DNA from: Aminobacter sp. HY435
Lineage (GTDB): Bacteria > Pseudomonadota > Alphaproteobacteria > Rhizobiales > Rhizobiaceae
Assembly: GCF_027568395.1 (NCBI RefSeq)
Contig: NZ_JANKZL010000005.1
Coordinates: forward strand, 370,690-434,689
Direction: 5' to 3'
Length of the DNA stretch: 64,000 nt
The notes below the pieces were generated by a model. It was not told where the DNA came from and ran no database searches. It worked only from the letters and a program-made list of their open reading frames with translations. Below, in pieces: positions 20,160-28,333 of the stretch; positions within the stretch are counted from its first letter, which is position 1, and every line of letters starts with the position of its first letter. A program made the translations under genes and the position numbers.

Positions 20160-20876
20160 ATGCAATCCGTTCACATTGTCAGCGCCTATGACGAGGAACT
20201 GAAGTTCCTGTCGCGCAAGATCGCGGCCATGGGTGGTCAGGCCGAACGCATGGTTGATCAGGCGATCGCCGCGCTGGTCAACGCCGATCCAGCACTTGGG
20301 CAGCGTGTCATCCAGGACGACGCGCTGCTCGACGAGGCCGAGCGCGAAATCGACGACAAGGCCATTCTCATCATCGCGCGCCGCCAGCCGATGGCCACCG
20401 ACCTGCGCGAGATCATTGGCGCCATTCGCATTTCGGCCGATCTCGAACGTGTCGGCGATCTCGGCAAGAACATCGCCAAGCGCGTGTCTGTGGTGGCCGA
20501 GGGGCGCCAGCCCAGCAGCCTGTTCCGCGGGCTGGAGGCGTTGGCCGAACTCGCGCTCACCCAACTCAAGGAGGTGCTCGACGTTTACGCCTCCCGTTCG
20601 GTAGACCGGATCGGCTTTGTGCGCGACCGCGATGAGCAGATCGACGCCATGTACACCTCGCTGTTCCGCGAGCTGTTGACCTACATGATGGAAGATCCTC
20701 GCAACATCACGCCCTGCACGCATCTGCTGTTCGTCGCCAAGAACATCGAACGCATCGGCGATCACGCCACCAATATCGCCGAGACCATCTATTACATCGT
20801 CACTGGCGAGCAGATGCCGCCGGAGCGGCCGAAGGAAGACAAGAGCCATCGCGTGACCCTGACGGGCGATGCGTGA
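20160..20876 (+). CDS. phoU: Phosphate signalling complex protein PhoU
   Basis: 238 residues from ATG 20160; GGAAGG upstream and the family start MQSVHIVSAYDEELKFL favour it over the TTG-type start at 20106. The protein is two PhoU three-helix repeats: about residues 10-105 (with ERVGDLGKNIAKRV near 100) and 115-220 (with NIERIGDHATNIAETI near 200). These E/D-x-x-x-D motifs bind metal. PhoU links the Pst transporter to PhoR and dampens the Pho response. Here it directly follows phoR, without pst genes. Confidence 0.92.
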   Translation: MQSVHIVSAYDEELKFLSRKIAAMGGQAERMVDQAIAALVNADPALGQRVIQDDALLDEAEREIDDKAILIIARRQPMATDLREIIGAIRISADLERVGDLGKNIAKRVSVVAEGRQPSSLFRGLEALAELALTQLKEVLDVYASRSVDRIGFVRDRDEQIDAMYTSLFRELLTYMMEDPRNITPCTHLLFVAKNIERIGDHATNIAETIYYIVTGEQMPPERPKEDKSHRVTLTGDA

Positions 20877-20884
20877 TCGACGGG

Positions 20885-20910
20885 GCCTTGCCAAGCCAGG
20901 GGGCTTTTTT
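20885..20910 (+). terminator. Probable terminator after phoU
   Basis: A short GC-rich hairpin (GCCTT pairing with GGGGC, two G-T wobbles) ends in TTTTTT. It lies 9 bases after the phoU stop. The stem is weak but the T-run is clear. Confidence 0.45.
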
Positions 20911-20969
20911 GCTCGTTCGCTAAAGACTAGACTTGTTCACTAGCAGGCCAATCGTTCTCCGGGTGCAGC

Positions 20970-21983
20970 ATGACCGAGCTTGCCAGGACGTTCGACAAAA
21001 GTCCCGAACTGGAAAGCGGCGTTGTCGCCTCCAGCGTCTATTTCGGCGGTCGCCGCATCGCCGACATCGCCATCGAGGATGCCGGCGAGTGGGCGGCAAG
21101 GGACGGCCATGTCGTCTGGATCGGGCTGCTTGAGCCCAGTCGTGAACTTCTCCTGCGCGTCCAGCAGCAGTTCCGCCTGCACGACCTCGCCATCGAGGAC
21201 GCCGAGCACCCGCACCAGCGGCCCAAGATCGAACAATATGGCGACGCCCTGTTCATCGTCGCCCGCACGGCGCAACTGGTCCAGCGCCGGGTCGATTTCG
21301 GTGAGACGCATATCTTCTGCGGCAAGGGCTACATCGTCAGCGTCAGGCATGGTGTGTCGACGTCCTATGCCGCGGTGCGCCAGCATTGGGAGTCCTGCCC
21401 GACCGCGCTCGCCAAGGGCGAGGATTTCATCCTCTATGCCATTCTCGACTTCATCGTTGACAACTACATGCCGGTTCTCGAGCAGATCGAGGAAGAGGTC
21501 GACGCCATCGAGGACGGCGTTCTCGCCGGCCCGATGAGCTCAAAGGACATCGAGCGGCTCTACATGCTGCGCCGCGACCTGCTGCGGCTGCGCAACGCCG
21601 CGGGTCCCTTGGTGGAGGTCTGCCGCAGGTTGACCAGCGCCGATCTGCCGCAGTTGCGTCCGGCGATGCATCCGCTGTTTCGCGATGTCAGCGATCATAT
21701 CCGCACTGTGCTGGAGAAGGTCGACACGCTGCGAGAGGTTCTCGCCTTTGCCTTCGAGGCCAGCGTGCTCGTCGGCCAGAGCCAGGAAACGGCGATTGCC
21801 AAGAAGCTTGCCTCCTGGGCTGCAATTCTTGCGGTACCCACAGCGCTCGCCGGCATCTACGGCATGAACTTCTCGGACATGCCTGAGCTGCAGCTCCAAT
21901 ACGGCTATCCCACTGTGCTGATCACCATCGTGACGATCTGCTCGGTGCTCTACTGGCGCTTCAGGAAGAACGGATGGCTGTGA
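20970..21983 (+). CDS. corA: Magnesium/divalent cation transporter CorA family
   Basis: 337 residues. A long cytoplasmic N-terminal domain with the helical stalk (EQIEEEVDAIEDGVL near 175; IERLYMLRRDLLRLRNAAGPL near 192-212) is followed by two C-terminal membrane helices. The selectivity-loop signature is GMNF near residue 299. The protein forms a pentameric channel for Mg2+ (or Co2+/Ni2+). The start ATG 20970 has only a weak ribosome site. The gene lies between phoU and gcrA and ends before a strong bidirectional terminator. Confidence 0.93.
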   Translation: MTELARTFDKSPELESGVVASSVYFGGRRIADIAIEDAGEWAARDGHVVWIGLLEPSRELLLRVQQQFRLHDLAIEDAEHPHQRPKIEQYGDALFIVARTAQLVQRRVDFGETHIFCGKGYIVSVRHGVSTSYAAVRQHWESCPTALAKGEDFILYAILDFIVDNYMPVLEQIEEEVDAIEDGVLAGPMSSKDIERLYMLRRDLLRLRNAAGPLVEVCRRLTSADLPQLRPAMHPLFRDVSDHIRTVLEKVDTLREVLAFAFEASVLVGQSQETAIAKKLASWAAILAVPTALAGIYGMNFSDMPELQLQYGYPTVLITIVTICSVLYWRFRKNGWL

Positions 21984-21989
21984 GGACGA

Positions 21990-22076
21990 CGAATAGTGAG
22001 TAGCGAACAGAGAAAGGCCCCGGAGCGCTTGACGTTCCGGGGCCTTTCCAAATGGCTATTCGCTATTCGCTATTCG
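21990..22076. repeat. Nested inverted repeat with three CTATTCG copies around the corA/gcrA terminator
   Basis: The 18 bases at 21990-22007 are complementary to 22059-22076 except in a 4-base middle block. The right arm consists of CTATTCG repeated three times (22056-22076). The arms enclose the terminator hairpin, forming a long cruciform-capable structure that ends directly before the gcrA stop codon. Confidence 0.65.
22012..22048. terminator. Strong bidirectional terminator between corA and gcrA
   Basis: A perfect 13-base stem (GAAAGGCCCCGGA with TCCGGGGCCTTTC) encloses an 11-base loop. CCTTTCC on each strand provides a T/C-rich 3' end. It lies between the convergent corA and gcrA genes. 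Confidence 0.85.
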
Positions 22077-22077
22077 C

Positions 22078-22596
22078 TCAGCGCGAACGACGGCGCTCCG
22101 AGGCCGGCTGGAAGGCGATCTTCGAGTGGTAACCGCAGTACGGGCCGCTCTCGCCGGATTCGTTGCCGCAGAAGTTGAAGTCTTCGCTCAGCGGATCGCC
22201 GTTCGGCCACTTGCAGGTGCGCTCGTTGAGCTGGACCAACTGCAGGCGGCGCGAAATCGGCACCACCACGTTTTCGACCGGGCGGAGGTACTGGCGGGCC
22301 ACCGGCTCGACATCGAATTGTGCCTGCAGCGCGGTCGCGCCGATGCTGGTGGTCACGGGACGAGTGCTTGTCACAGTACGCGATACAGTCTTGGTTGCGG
22401 TTGTTGCCTGGGTCGTCTTCTTCTGGCGCGCCGGCGCGGCCGTGGCGCGGCCACGGCTCGAAAGCTTCAGACGGTGCACCTTGCCGATCACCGCGTTGCG
22501 GCTGACGCCGCCAAGCTGCGCAGCGATCTGGCTGGCGCTCAGACCCTCCGACCACAATTTCCTGAGAAGTTCGACCCGCTCGTCAGTCCAATTCAT
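22078..22596 (-). CDS. gcrA: Cell-cycle regulator GcrA
   Basis: 172 residues from ATG 22596. AGGAG sits just upstream, and the family start MNWTDERVELLRKLW is unmistakable; the open frame begins 24 codons earlier. The N-terminal helix-turn-helix (LSASQIAAQLGGVSRNAVIG) spans residues about 18-45. A Thr/Ala-rich linker follows. The C-terminal part carries the conserved Cys motifs CKWPNGD, FCGNE and YCGYH. GcrA binds sigma70 and promoter DNA methylated at GANTC by CcrM, driving S-phase genes in alphaproteobacteria. It is monocistronic. Confidence 0.95.
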   Translation of the reverse strand: MNWTDERVELLRKLWSEGLSASQIAAQLGGVSRNAVIGKVHRLKLSSRGRATAAPARQKKTTQATTATKTVSRTVTSTRPVTTSIGATALQAQFDVEPVARQYLRPVENVVVPISRRLQLVQLNERTCKWPNGDPLSEDFNFCGNESGESGPYCGYHSKIAFQPASERRRSR

Positions 22597-23039
22597 GAGA
22601 CCGTGCTCCTGATTTAACGCGCAGAATTCGGAATCCTTCGCCACCCCGGGGAGCCGGGTGGGCACCACATCTATTCGGTGATTATGTCCGCCGCACGAAA
22701 TCTAGTTATTTCTCAATTACAATTACCGATGCGCTGACTCGGTGACAAGCCTCAGGCAGGCAACAGTGATTCTGTTTTTTCGGTTTTCCCCAACTTGCCT
22801 GTGGCTGACCCCGCAAGGTGGCCACGGCGCATTTCGGGCATCAGCCTCAAAATCGAGTCCGAATTTCGGCAAGGCTGTGCAAAGCGTCGATAAGGCAGCC
22901 GTGTTCTTTCCGTGGCATAGCGAAGACGCGGCGCTGCAAGCGACGTTTTCGTTGACTTCATCTCCGAAAAACCTGATATACGCCCAGCGCCGCCCCCTTG
23001 AGGCGGCTTTTTGATTTTCCGGTTCCGGAGAGACATATA
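22597..23039. other. Divergent region gcrA/argD with promoter and leader hairpin
   Basis: 443 bases. On the gcrA side, a GAATC at 22631-22635 is a CcrM-type GANTC site. On the argD side, TTGACT (22952-22957) and GATATA (22975-22980) are spaced 17 bases apart and look like a sigma70 promoter. Predicted transcription would begin at about 22987, directly before the hairpin at 22989-23012. The middle part (22740-22940) shows no recognisable gene. Confidence 0.5.
22989..23012 (+). terminator. Terminator-like hairpin in the argD leader
   Basis: GCCGCC, a 7-base loop and GGCGGC run straight into TTTTT. It ends 28 bases before the argD start and begins at the predicted transcription start. It could be an attenuator, a 5' stabiliser, or the end of a short RNA from further upstream. 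I see no leader peptide. Confidence 0.55.
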
Positions 23040-24233
23040 ATGAGCGGATCGGCGCTTTTCGAGACGTTTGCTCGTGCACCCCTGGCTTTCGAGCGAGGTG
23101 AGGGTTCCTGGCTGATCGCCGAGAACGGCGAGCGATATCTCGACTTCGCCGGCGGCATCGCCGTCAATTCGCTCGGCCACGGCCATCCGCACCTTGTTCA
23201 GGCGCTGACCGAACAGGCCGGCAAGCTGTGGCATGTCTCGAACCTCTACGAGATTCCCGGCCAGAGCCGGCTGGGCGAGCGCCTTGCCGCGAACTCGTTC
23301 GCCGACCGCGCGTTCTTCACCAATTCGGGCGCCGAGGCGCTGGAATGCGCGATCAAGACGGCGCGTCGGTACCAGTACAAGAACGGCCATCCCGAGCGCT
23401 ATCGCATCATCACCTTCGAGGGCGCCTTCCATGGCCGCACCCTGGCGACGATTGCCGCCGGTGGCCAGGCCAAGTACCTCGAAGGCTTCGGCCCCAAGGT
23501 CGAAGGCTTCGACCAGATCGCCTTCGACGACATCGATGCAGCCGAGAAGCTGATCGGACCGGAGACGGCGGCGATCCTGCTCGAGCCGGTACAGGGCGAG
23601 GGCGGTATCCGCCCGTTCCCGACCGCCTCGCTGAAGCGCCTGCGCGAACTGTGCGACAAGCACGGCCTGCTCTTGATCTTCGACGAGGTCCAGTGTGGCG
23701 TCGGCCGCACCGGCAAGCTGTTTGCCTATGAGTGGTCGGGCGTTTCGCCGGACCTGATGGCTATCGCCAAGGGCATCGGTGGCGGCTTCCCGATGGGAGC
23801 ATGTCTTGCCACTGACGAGGTGGCGAGCGCAATGACGGCAGGCGTGCATGGCACGACCTTCGGCGGCAATCCGCTGGCCATGGCTGTTGGCAACGCAGTG
23901 CTGGACGTGGTGCTGGAAGACGGCTTCCTCGAAGAGGTGAGCCGCAAGGCGCTGCTGATGAAGCAGGGCCTGGCAGCCATCGTCGACGAATATCCCGACG
24001 TCATTGCCGAGATCCGCGGCACCGGCCTGATGCTCGGTCTCAAATGCACCATGCCCAACACCAAGGTTAACATGGCGCTGCGCGATCAGAAGCTGCTTGC
24101 CGTGCCGGCGGGTGAAAACGTGATCCGCCTGCTGCCGCCGCTGACGACGAGCGACGCGGATATCCAAGAGGCCCTTGAGCGCATTCGCGCCGGAGCTGCC
24201 AGCCTCTCCAAGGCCGCCGCCAACGGCGGCTGA
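23040..24233 (+). CDS. argD: Acetylornithine aminotransferase
   Basis: 397 residues from ATG 23040, with GGAGAG upstream; an earlier start at 22998 lies inside the leader hairpin. It is a class III PLP aminotransferase: [16 protein letters not shown] near 97-112, AFHGRTLAT near 135, [15 protein letters not shown] near 213, and the PLP lysine Lys244 in AIAKGIGGG. It converts N-acetylglutamate semialdehyde to N-acetylornithine with glutamate as donor, and in some bacteria also serves lysine synthesis. argF follows 15 bases downstream, which fixes the role in arginine synthesis. Confidence 0.93.
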   Translation: MSGSALFETFARAPLAFERGEGSWLIAENGERYLDFAGGIAVNSLGHGHPHLVQALTEQAGKLWHVSNLYEIPGQSRLGERLAANSFADRAFFTNSGAEALECAIKTARRYQYKNGHPERYRIITFEGAFHGRTLATIAAGGQAKYLEGFGPKVEGFDQIAFDDIDAAEKLIGPETAAILLEPVQGEGGIRPFPTASLKRLRELCDKHGLLLIFDEVQCGVGRTGKLFAYEWSGVSPDLMAIAKGIGGGFPMGACLATDEVASAMTAGVHGTTFGGNPLAMAVGNAVLDVVLEDGFLEEVSRKALLMKQGLAAIVDEYPDVIAEIRGTGLMLGLKCTMPNTKVNMALRDQKLLAVPAGENVIRLLPPLTTSDADIQEALERIRAGAASLSKAAANGG

Positions 24234-24248
24234 ACCCAAGGAAGTTAC

Positions 24249-25166
24249 ATGACCAGCGGGATTCGCCATTTCACCGACCTCTCGGCCCTCTCCGGGAGCG
24301 AGCTTCGCGGGATTCTGGACGATGCGGCTGCGCGAAAGGCACGCCTCAAGGCTGGCGAACGATCCAAGCCCCTCGAAGGCAAGGTGCTGGCGATGATCTT
24401 CGACAAGCCGTCGACGCGCACGCGCATCTCGTTCGATGTCGGCATGCGCCAGCTCGGCGGCGAGACGATCATGCTGACCGGCACCGAAATGCAGCTCGGC
24501 CGCTCGGAGTCGATTGCCGACACCGCCAAGGTACTGTCGCGCTATGTCGACGCGATCATGATCCGCACGACGGCGCACGACAGGCTGTTGGAACTGACCG
24601 AGAATGCGACCATTCCGGTCATCAACGGCCTGACCGACGACACCCATCCGTGCCAGCTCATGGCCGACATACTCACCTACGAGGAGCATCGTGGCCCGGT
24701 GCGCGGCAAGACCTTTGCCTGGACCGGTGACGGCAACAACGTGCTGCATTCGCTGCTCGAGGCTTCGGCCCGCTTCAGCTTCAACGTCAACATCGCGGTG
24801 CCGCAAGGTAGCGAGCCGGAGCAGAAATACATCGACTGGGCGCGGGCCAATGGCGGCAAGGTCATGATCACGCGCAACGCCGAAGACGCGGTGCGCGACG
24901 TCGACGCTGTTGTCACCGATTGCTGGGTCTCGATGGGCCAGGAGCATCGCGCGCGGGGCCACAACGTCTTCCTGCCCTACCAGGTCAACGCCGAGCTGAT
25001 GAAGCACGCCAAGCCCGACGCCGTGTTCATGCACTGCCTGCCTGCGCATCGCGGCGAGGAGGTCACCGACGAGGTGATCGACGGACCGAATTCGGTGGTC
25101 TTCGACGAGGCGGAAAACCGTCTCCACGCCCAGAAGGCGGTTCTTGCCTGGTGCCTTGGCGCTTGA
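24249..25166 (+). CDS. argF: Ornithine carbamoyltransferase
   Basis: 305 residues. Carbamoyl phosphate is bound by STRTR at residues 55-59, HPCQ is at 133-136, and HCLP at 262-265, all in canonical spacing. The ornithine-specific SMG loop appears as DCWVSMGQE near 220-228. It condenses ornithine and carbamoyl phosphate into citrulline. AAGGAAG precedes ATG 24249. It is the second gene of an argD-argF unit; the order argD-argF-hslO is one I associate with Rhizobiales. Confidence 0.95.
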   Translation: MTSGIRHFTDLSALSGSELRGILDDAAARKARLKAGERSKPLEGKVLAMIFDKPSTRTRISFDVGMRQLGGETIMLTGTEMQLGRSESIADTAKVLSRYVDAIMIRTTAHDRLLELTENATIPVINGLTDDTHPCQLMADILTYEEHRGPVRGKTFAWTGDGNNVLHSLLEASARFSFNVNIAVPQGSEPEQKYIDWARANGGKVMITRNAEDAVRDVDAVVTDCWVSMGQEHRARGHNVFLPYQVNAELMKHAKPDAVFMHCLPAHRGEEVTDEVIDGPNSVVFDEAENRLHAQKAVLAWCLGA

Positions 25167-25287
25167 ATGCGCGCCCGCCCGCTCCTATCTGCGGCGGGAT
25201 CAAGACAACCTATTGGCGTTAACGCCTTGTTCTGCGACCATCGGCATGCCGAAAGGTCGCGGAAATAATCATACGGGATAAGTTCCA

Positions 25288-26280
25288 GTGGCTGAGACTG
25301 AACGCAAGCTCGGCGAATTCGGATTCGCCGGCGACGACCATGTTGTTCCATTTGCGGTCGAGCCGCTCGACGTGCGCGGCCGCACCGTGCAGCTCGGGCC
25401 GCTGCTCGACCAGGTCCTTGGGCGGCACGACTACCCCGAGCCCGTGGCGCGACTGCTGGCCGAGGCCTGCGTCGTCACCGTGCTGCTCGGCACGTCCTTG
25501 AAGTTCGAAGGCAAGTTCATCCTGCAGACCCGTACCGACGGGCCTGTCGACATGCTTGTCGCCGATTTCACCACGCCGCATTCGTTGCGTGCCTATGCGC
25601 GCTTTGACGCCGACCGTGTCGAGGCTGCCATTGAGGCCGGCATGACCGCGCCGGAGGATCTGCTTGGCACGGGCGTCCTGGCGCTGACCATCGACCAGGG
25701 TGCGCACACACAGCGCTACCAGGGCATTGTCGAACTCAACGGCATTACGCTCGAGGAAGCTGCCCGCACCTATTTCCGCCAGTCGGAACAGATCCCGACT
25801 GATGTCAGGCTTTCTGTCGCGAAGCTCGTGCTGCCCGCCGAGGGCGGCCCGCGTGAGCATTGGCGCGCCGGCGGCCTTCTCGCCCAGTTCCTGCCGGATT
25901 CGCCCGAGCGCCGGCGCATCCAGGACCTCCACGGCGGCGACGGCGACGAGCGCGATGTCGCCATCCAGCCTGAGGACAACGCCTGGCAGGAACTGCTGGC
26001 GCTGGTCGCGACCATCGAGCCGACCGAGTTGATCGACCCGACCGTCGGTGCGGAAAGGCTGCTGTACCGGCTGTTCCACGAGCATGGCGTGCGTGTCTAC
26101 GAAGGCGTGCGCGTTGCCGACGAATGCTCGTGCTCCGATCACAAGATCAGGGGCATTCTGCAGGGGTTCTCGGCGGAAGAGATCAAGGAAAGCGTCGAGG
26201 ACGGCCGCATTCGCGTCAACTGCGAGTTCTGCTCGAAGGCCTATGAGTTCGATCCGGCCGAATTCGAGGCGGTTCAGTAA
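25288..26280 (+). CDS. hslO: Redox-regulated chaperone Hsp33
   Basis: 330 residues starting at GTG 25288; GGGATAAG precedes it. The C-terminal zinc/redox module carries the four cysteines as CSC (ADECSCSDHK) and CxxC (NCEFCSKAYEF). Between N- and C-terminus lies the Hsp33 fold, including GAHTQRYQGIVEL. Oxidation of the cysteines releases zinc and activates the holdase that protects unfolding proteins. It lies 121 bases after argF and converges on apaG with only 6 bases between stops. Confidence 0.94.
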   Translation: MAETERKLGEFGFAGDDHVVPFAVEPLDVRGRTVQLGPLLDQVLGRHDYPEPVARLLAEACVVTVLLGTSLKFEGKFILQTRTDGPVDMLVADFTTPHSLRAYARFDADRVEAAIEAGMTAPEDLLGTGVLALTIDQGAHTQRYQGIVELNGITLEEAARTYFRQSEQIPTDVRLSVAKLVLPAEGGPREHWRAGGLLAQFLPDSPERRRIQDLHGGDGDERDVAIQPEDNAWQELLALVATIEPTELIDPTVGAERLLYRLFHEHGVRVYEGVRVADECSCSDHKIRGILQGFSAEEIKESVEDGRIRVNCEFCSKAYEFDPAEFEAVQ

Positions 26281-26286
26281 GCTCTT

Positions 26287-26679
26287 TCAGTTCAGCCTGC
26301 GCCTGACGTTGGGCAGGTCGAGCGAAAAGGCGGGAATGTCGACGTCGAACATCTCGCCTGCCTCGTTGCGCATGGTGTAGCGCCCGTACATGATGCCCGA
26401 CGGCGTCGAGAGCGGGCAGCCGGATGTGTACTGATAGCTGTCGCCGGGATTGAGTTCGGGCTGGTCGCCAACCACGCCCGGACCCCTGACCTCCTCGACG
26501 CGGCCGGTGCCGTCCGTGATGTTCCAGTATCGCGACAAGAGCTGCACGAACTCTTCCGAGTTGTTCTCGATCGTCACGCGATAGCCCCAGACATAGTGGT
26601 TTTCGGCGGGATCGGATCGTTCCTCGAGATAGAACGGTTCGACTTCGACTGCGATGTCCCGGGTGATCGCACGATACAT
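26287..26679 (-). CDS. apaG: ApaG/CorD-like protein
   Basis: 130 residues from ATG 26679 ([19 protein letters not shown]). An in-frame ATG 5 codons earlier (26694) is also possible, but the shorter start matches the usual rhizobial length. It is a single fibronectin-III-like ApaG domain with [22 protein letters not shown] and [12 protein letters not shown], which includes a GxGxxG-like loop ([15 protein letters not shown]). The family is named for cobalt and magnesium efflux phenotypes and a link to ApaH; the molecular function is not settled. Confidence 0.92.
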   Translation of the reverse strand: MYRAITRDIAVEVEPFYLEERSDPAENHYVWGYRVTIENNSEEFVQLLSRYWNITDGTGRVEEVRGPGVVGDQPELNPGDSYQYTSGCPLSTPSGIMYGRYTMRNEAGEMFDVDIPAFSLDLPNVRRRLN

Positions 26680-26882
26680 GTGCTGCGTTCCCATGCTGTC
26701 ATGCCGATCCCGCTGGCCGCTGTCTGGCCAATGGGATCGTGCATCAAATCAAGGCGTTGACGTGTCGTAGGATCACGCGACGCCCGAGGGACAGGGTCCG
26801 ACGCTTGTCGCGTCGGGTCAACTGCCGTTCAGCGTTTTCACGCCGATTGTGATGAAGCCTGTGGCGCGGCCATCGCGCCCGC

Positions 26883-28076
26883 TCAGCGCGCCGCCTTCAG
26901 CGCGTCTTCGATATCGTTGAGCAGATCATCCGTGTCCTCGAGGCCGACCGACAGGCGCAGCGTGCCGTCGTCGATGCCGAGTTCGGCGCGCGCCTCGTCG
27001 GTGAGGCTCTTGTGCGTCGTGGTCGCCGGATGGGTGATCAGGCTCTTCGAGTCACCGAGATTGTTCGAGATCAGGATGATGTTGAGGGCGTTTTCGAAGG
27101 CAAACGCCGCCTTCTTGCCGCCCTTGAGATCGAAGCACAGCAGCGTCGAGCCACCCTTCATCTGCTTCTTGATGATGTCGGCCTGCGGATGGTCGGCGCG
27201 GCCCGGATAGATCAGGCGCGATACTTCGGGGCGGTCGGCGAGAAAGTCGGCGATCTTGCCGGCCGCCTCGGTCTGCTGGCGCACGCGCAGCGGCAGGGTT
27301 TCCAGGCCCTTGAGCAGCGTCCAGGCATTGAACGGCGACAGGCTGGGGCCGGTATGGCGGAAGTAGTCGTGCAGGTTCTCGTCGATCCACTTCTTGTCCG
27401 ACAGGATGACGCCGCCGAGGCAGCGGCCCTGGCCGTCGATGTGCTTGGTCGCCGAATAGACCACCACATGGGCGCCGAGTTCGAGCGGCTTCTGCTGCAT
27501 CGGCGTGGCGAACACGTTGTCGACGACGAGGCGTGCGCCGGCTGCGTTGGCGATTGCCGCGACGGCGGCGATGTCGACGACTTCGAGCGTCGGATTGGTT
27601 GGGCTTTCGAGGAAGAACAGCTTGGTGTTGGGGCGCACGGCCTTCTGCCAGTTCTCTGTCACCTTGCCGTCGACCAGCGTCGTCTCGATGCCGTATTTCG
27701 GTGCCAGCGTCTCGACCACCCAGCGACATGAACCGAACAGCGCGCGGGCGGCGACGATGTGATCGCCGGCTTTCAGGCCGCACAGGACCGCAGCGGTGAC
27801 GGCCGCCATGCCGGAGGCCGTGGCGCGGGCGTCTTCGGCGCCTTCGAGCGCGCACATGCGCTTCTCGAACATATCGACGGTCGGGTTGGCATAGCGCGAA
27901 TAGATGAAGCCCGGGGTCTCGCCCTTGAAGCGGGCTTCGGCGCTTTCGGCGCTTTCATAGACATAACCCTGGGTCAGGAAGATCGATTCAGACGTCTCGC
28001 CGAACTCCGAGCGGAGCGTGCCGCCGTGAATGAGCGTGGTCTGCGGGTTCCAGTTGCGCTGCTTTGAGGAGGTCAT
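26883..28076 (-). CDS. metZ: O-succinylhomoserine sulfhydrylase
   Basis: 397 residues from ATG 28076 with GAGGAGG-type sequence overlapping just upstream (the open frame extends 18 codons further, into the riboswitch terminator). It is a Cys/Met-metabolism PLP enzyme: SRYANPTVDMFEKR near 60, ASGMAAV near 88, and the PLP lysine Lys211 in YSATKHIDGQGRCLGG. It makes homocysteine from O-succinylhomoserine and sulfide. Specificity for the succinyl rather than acetyl ester is inferred from the closest family. Expression is very likely controlled by SAM through the riboswitch at 28137-28191. Confidence 0.92.
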   Translation of the reverse strand: MTSSKQRNWNPQTTLIHGGTLRSEFGETSESIFLTQGYVYESAESAEARFKGETPGFIYSRYANPTVDMFEKRMCALEGAEDARATASGMAAVTAAVLCGLKAGDHIVAARALFGSCRWVVETLAPKYGIETTLVDGKVTENWQKAVRPNTKLFFLESPTNPTLEVVDIAAVAAIANAAGARLVVDNVFATPMQQKPLELGAHVVVYSATKHIDGQGRCLGGVILSDKKWIDENLHDYFRHTGPSLSPFNAWTLLKGLETLPLRVRQQTEAAGKIADFLADRPEVSRLIYPGRADHPQADIIKKQMKGGSTLLCFDLKGGKKAAFAFENALNIILISNNLGDSKSLITHPATTTHKSLTDEARAELGIDDGTLRLSVGLEDTDDLLNDIEDALKAAR

Positions 28077-28093
28077 GAGCCAATTCCAGATAC

Positions 28094-28126
28094 AAAAAAA
28101 CCGGTCGCGAAAAGTCGCAAACCGGT
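28094..28126 (-). terminator. Intrinsic terminator of the metZ riboswitch leader
   Basis: On the minus strand ACCGGTTTGCGA pairs with TCGCGACCGGT (one bulge), followed by TTTTTTTG. It lies between the SAM-II aptamer and the metZ start, exactly where a riboswitch expression platform should sit. Confidence 0.85.
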
Positions 28127-28136
28127 CCAAACGCGG

Positions 28137-28191
28137 CCCTTTAGCGACTTGTTTAACGTGGCTGCAAGCCGACCGGCCAAATCACCACGGG
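28137..28191 (-). promoter_or_regulatory. SAM-II riboswitch upstream of metZ
   Basis: Read on the minus strand, the element starts with CCCGTGGTGATTTGG, continues through a GGCTTGCAGCCACG stretch and TTAAACAAG, and ends in GCTAAAGGG. This is the conserved alphaproteobacterial SAM-II pattern: CGTGG pairs with CCACG, and the GCTAAAGG tail forms the pseudoknot with the CCTTTA/GTGATTT side. SAM-II RNAs precede metA and metZ genes in Rhizobiales. A terminator follows at 28094-28126, so SAM binding would probably shut off metZ by premature termination, possibly also by affecting translation. CCTTTA at 28193-28198 may extend the pairing. Confidence 0.9.
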
Positions 28192-28333
28192 ATAAAGGTC
28201 CTTTAGACCTGTAGGCTGCTTGCGTCAATCGCGCGGCCGACTAAACGTCTTGGGCCACGCACAAGGTCCCCCATGCGGGAACGGCGGCTCGCGGCCCGAT
28301 TGCCGGGTGAGGGGCTGTAGAGGAGTGAGGCAA

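Noticed and set aside
22056..22076. Three CTATTCG copies as a possible CRISPR or satellite array
   Set aside because: The units are 7 bases and contiguous with no spacers; they are better explained as the arm of an inverted repeat.
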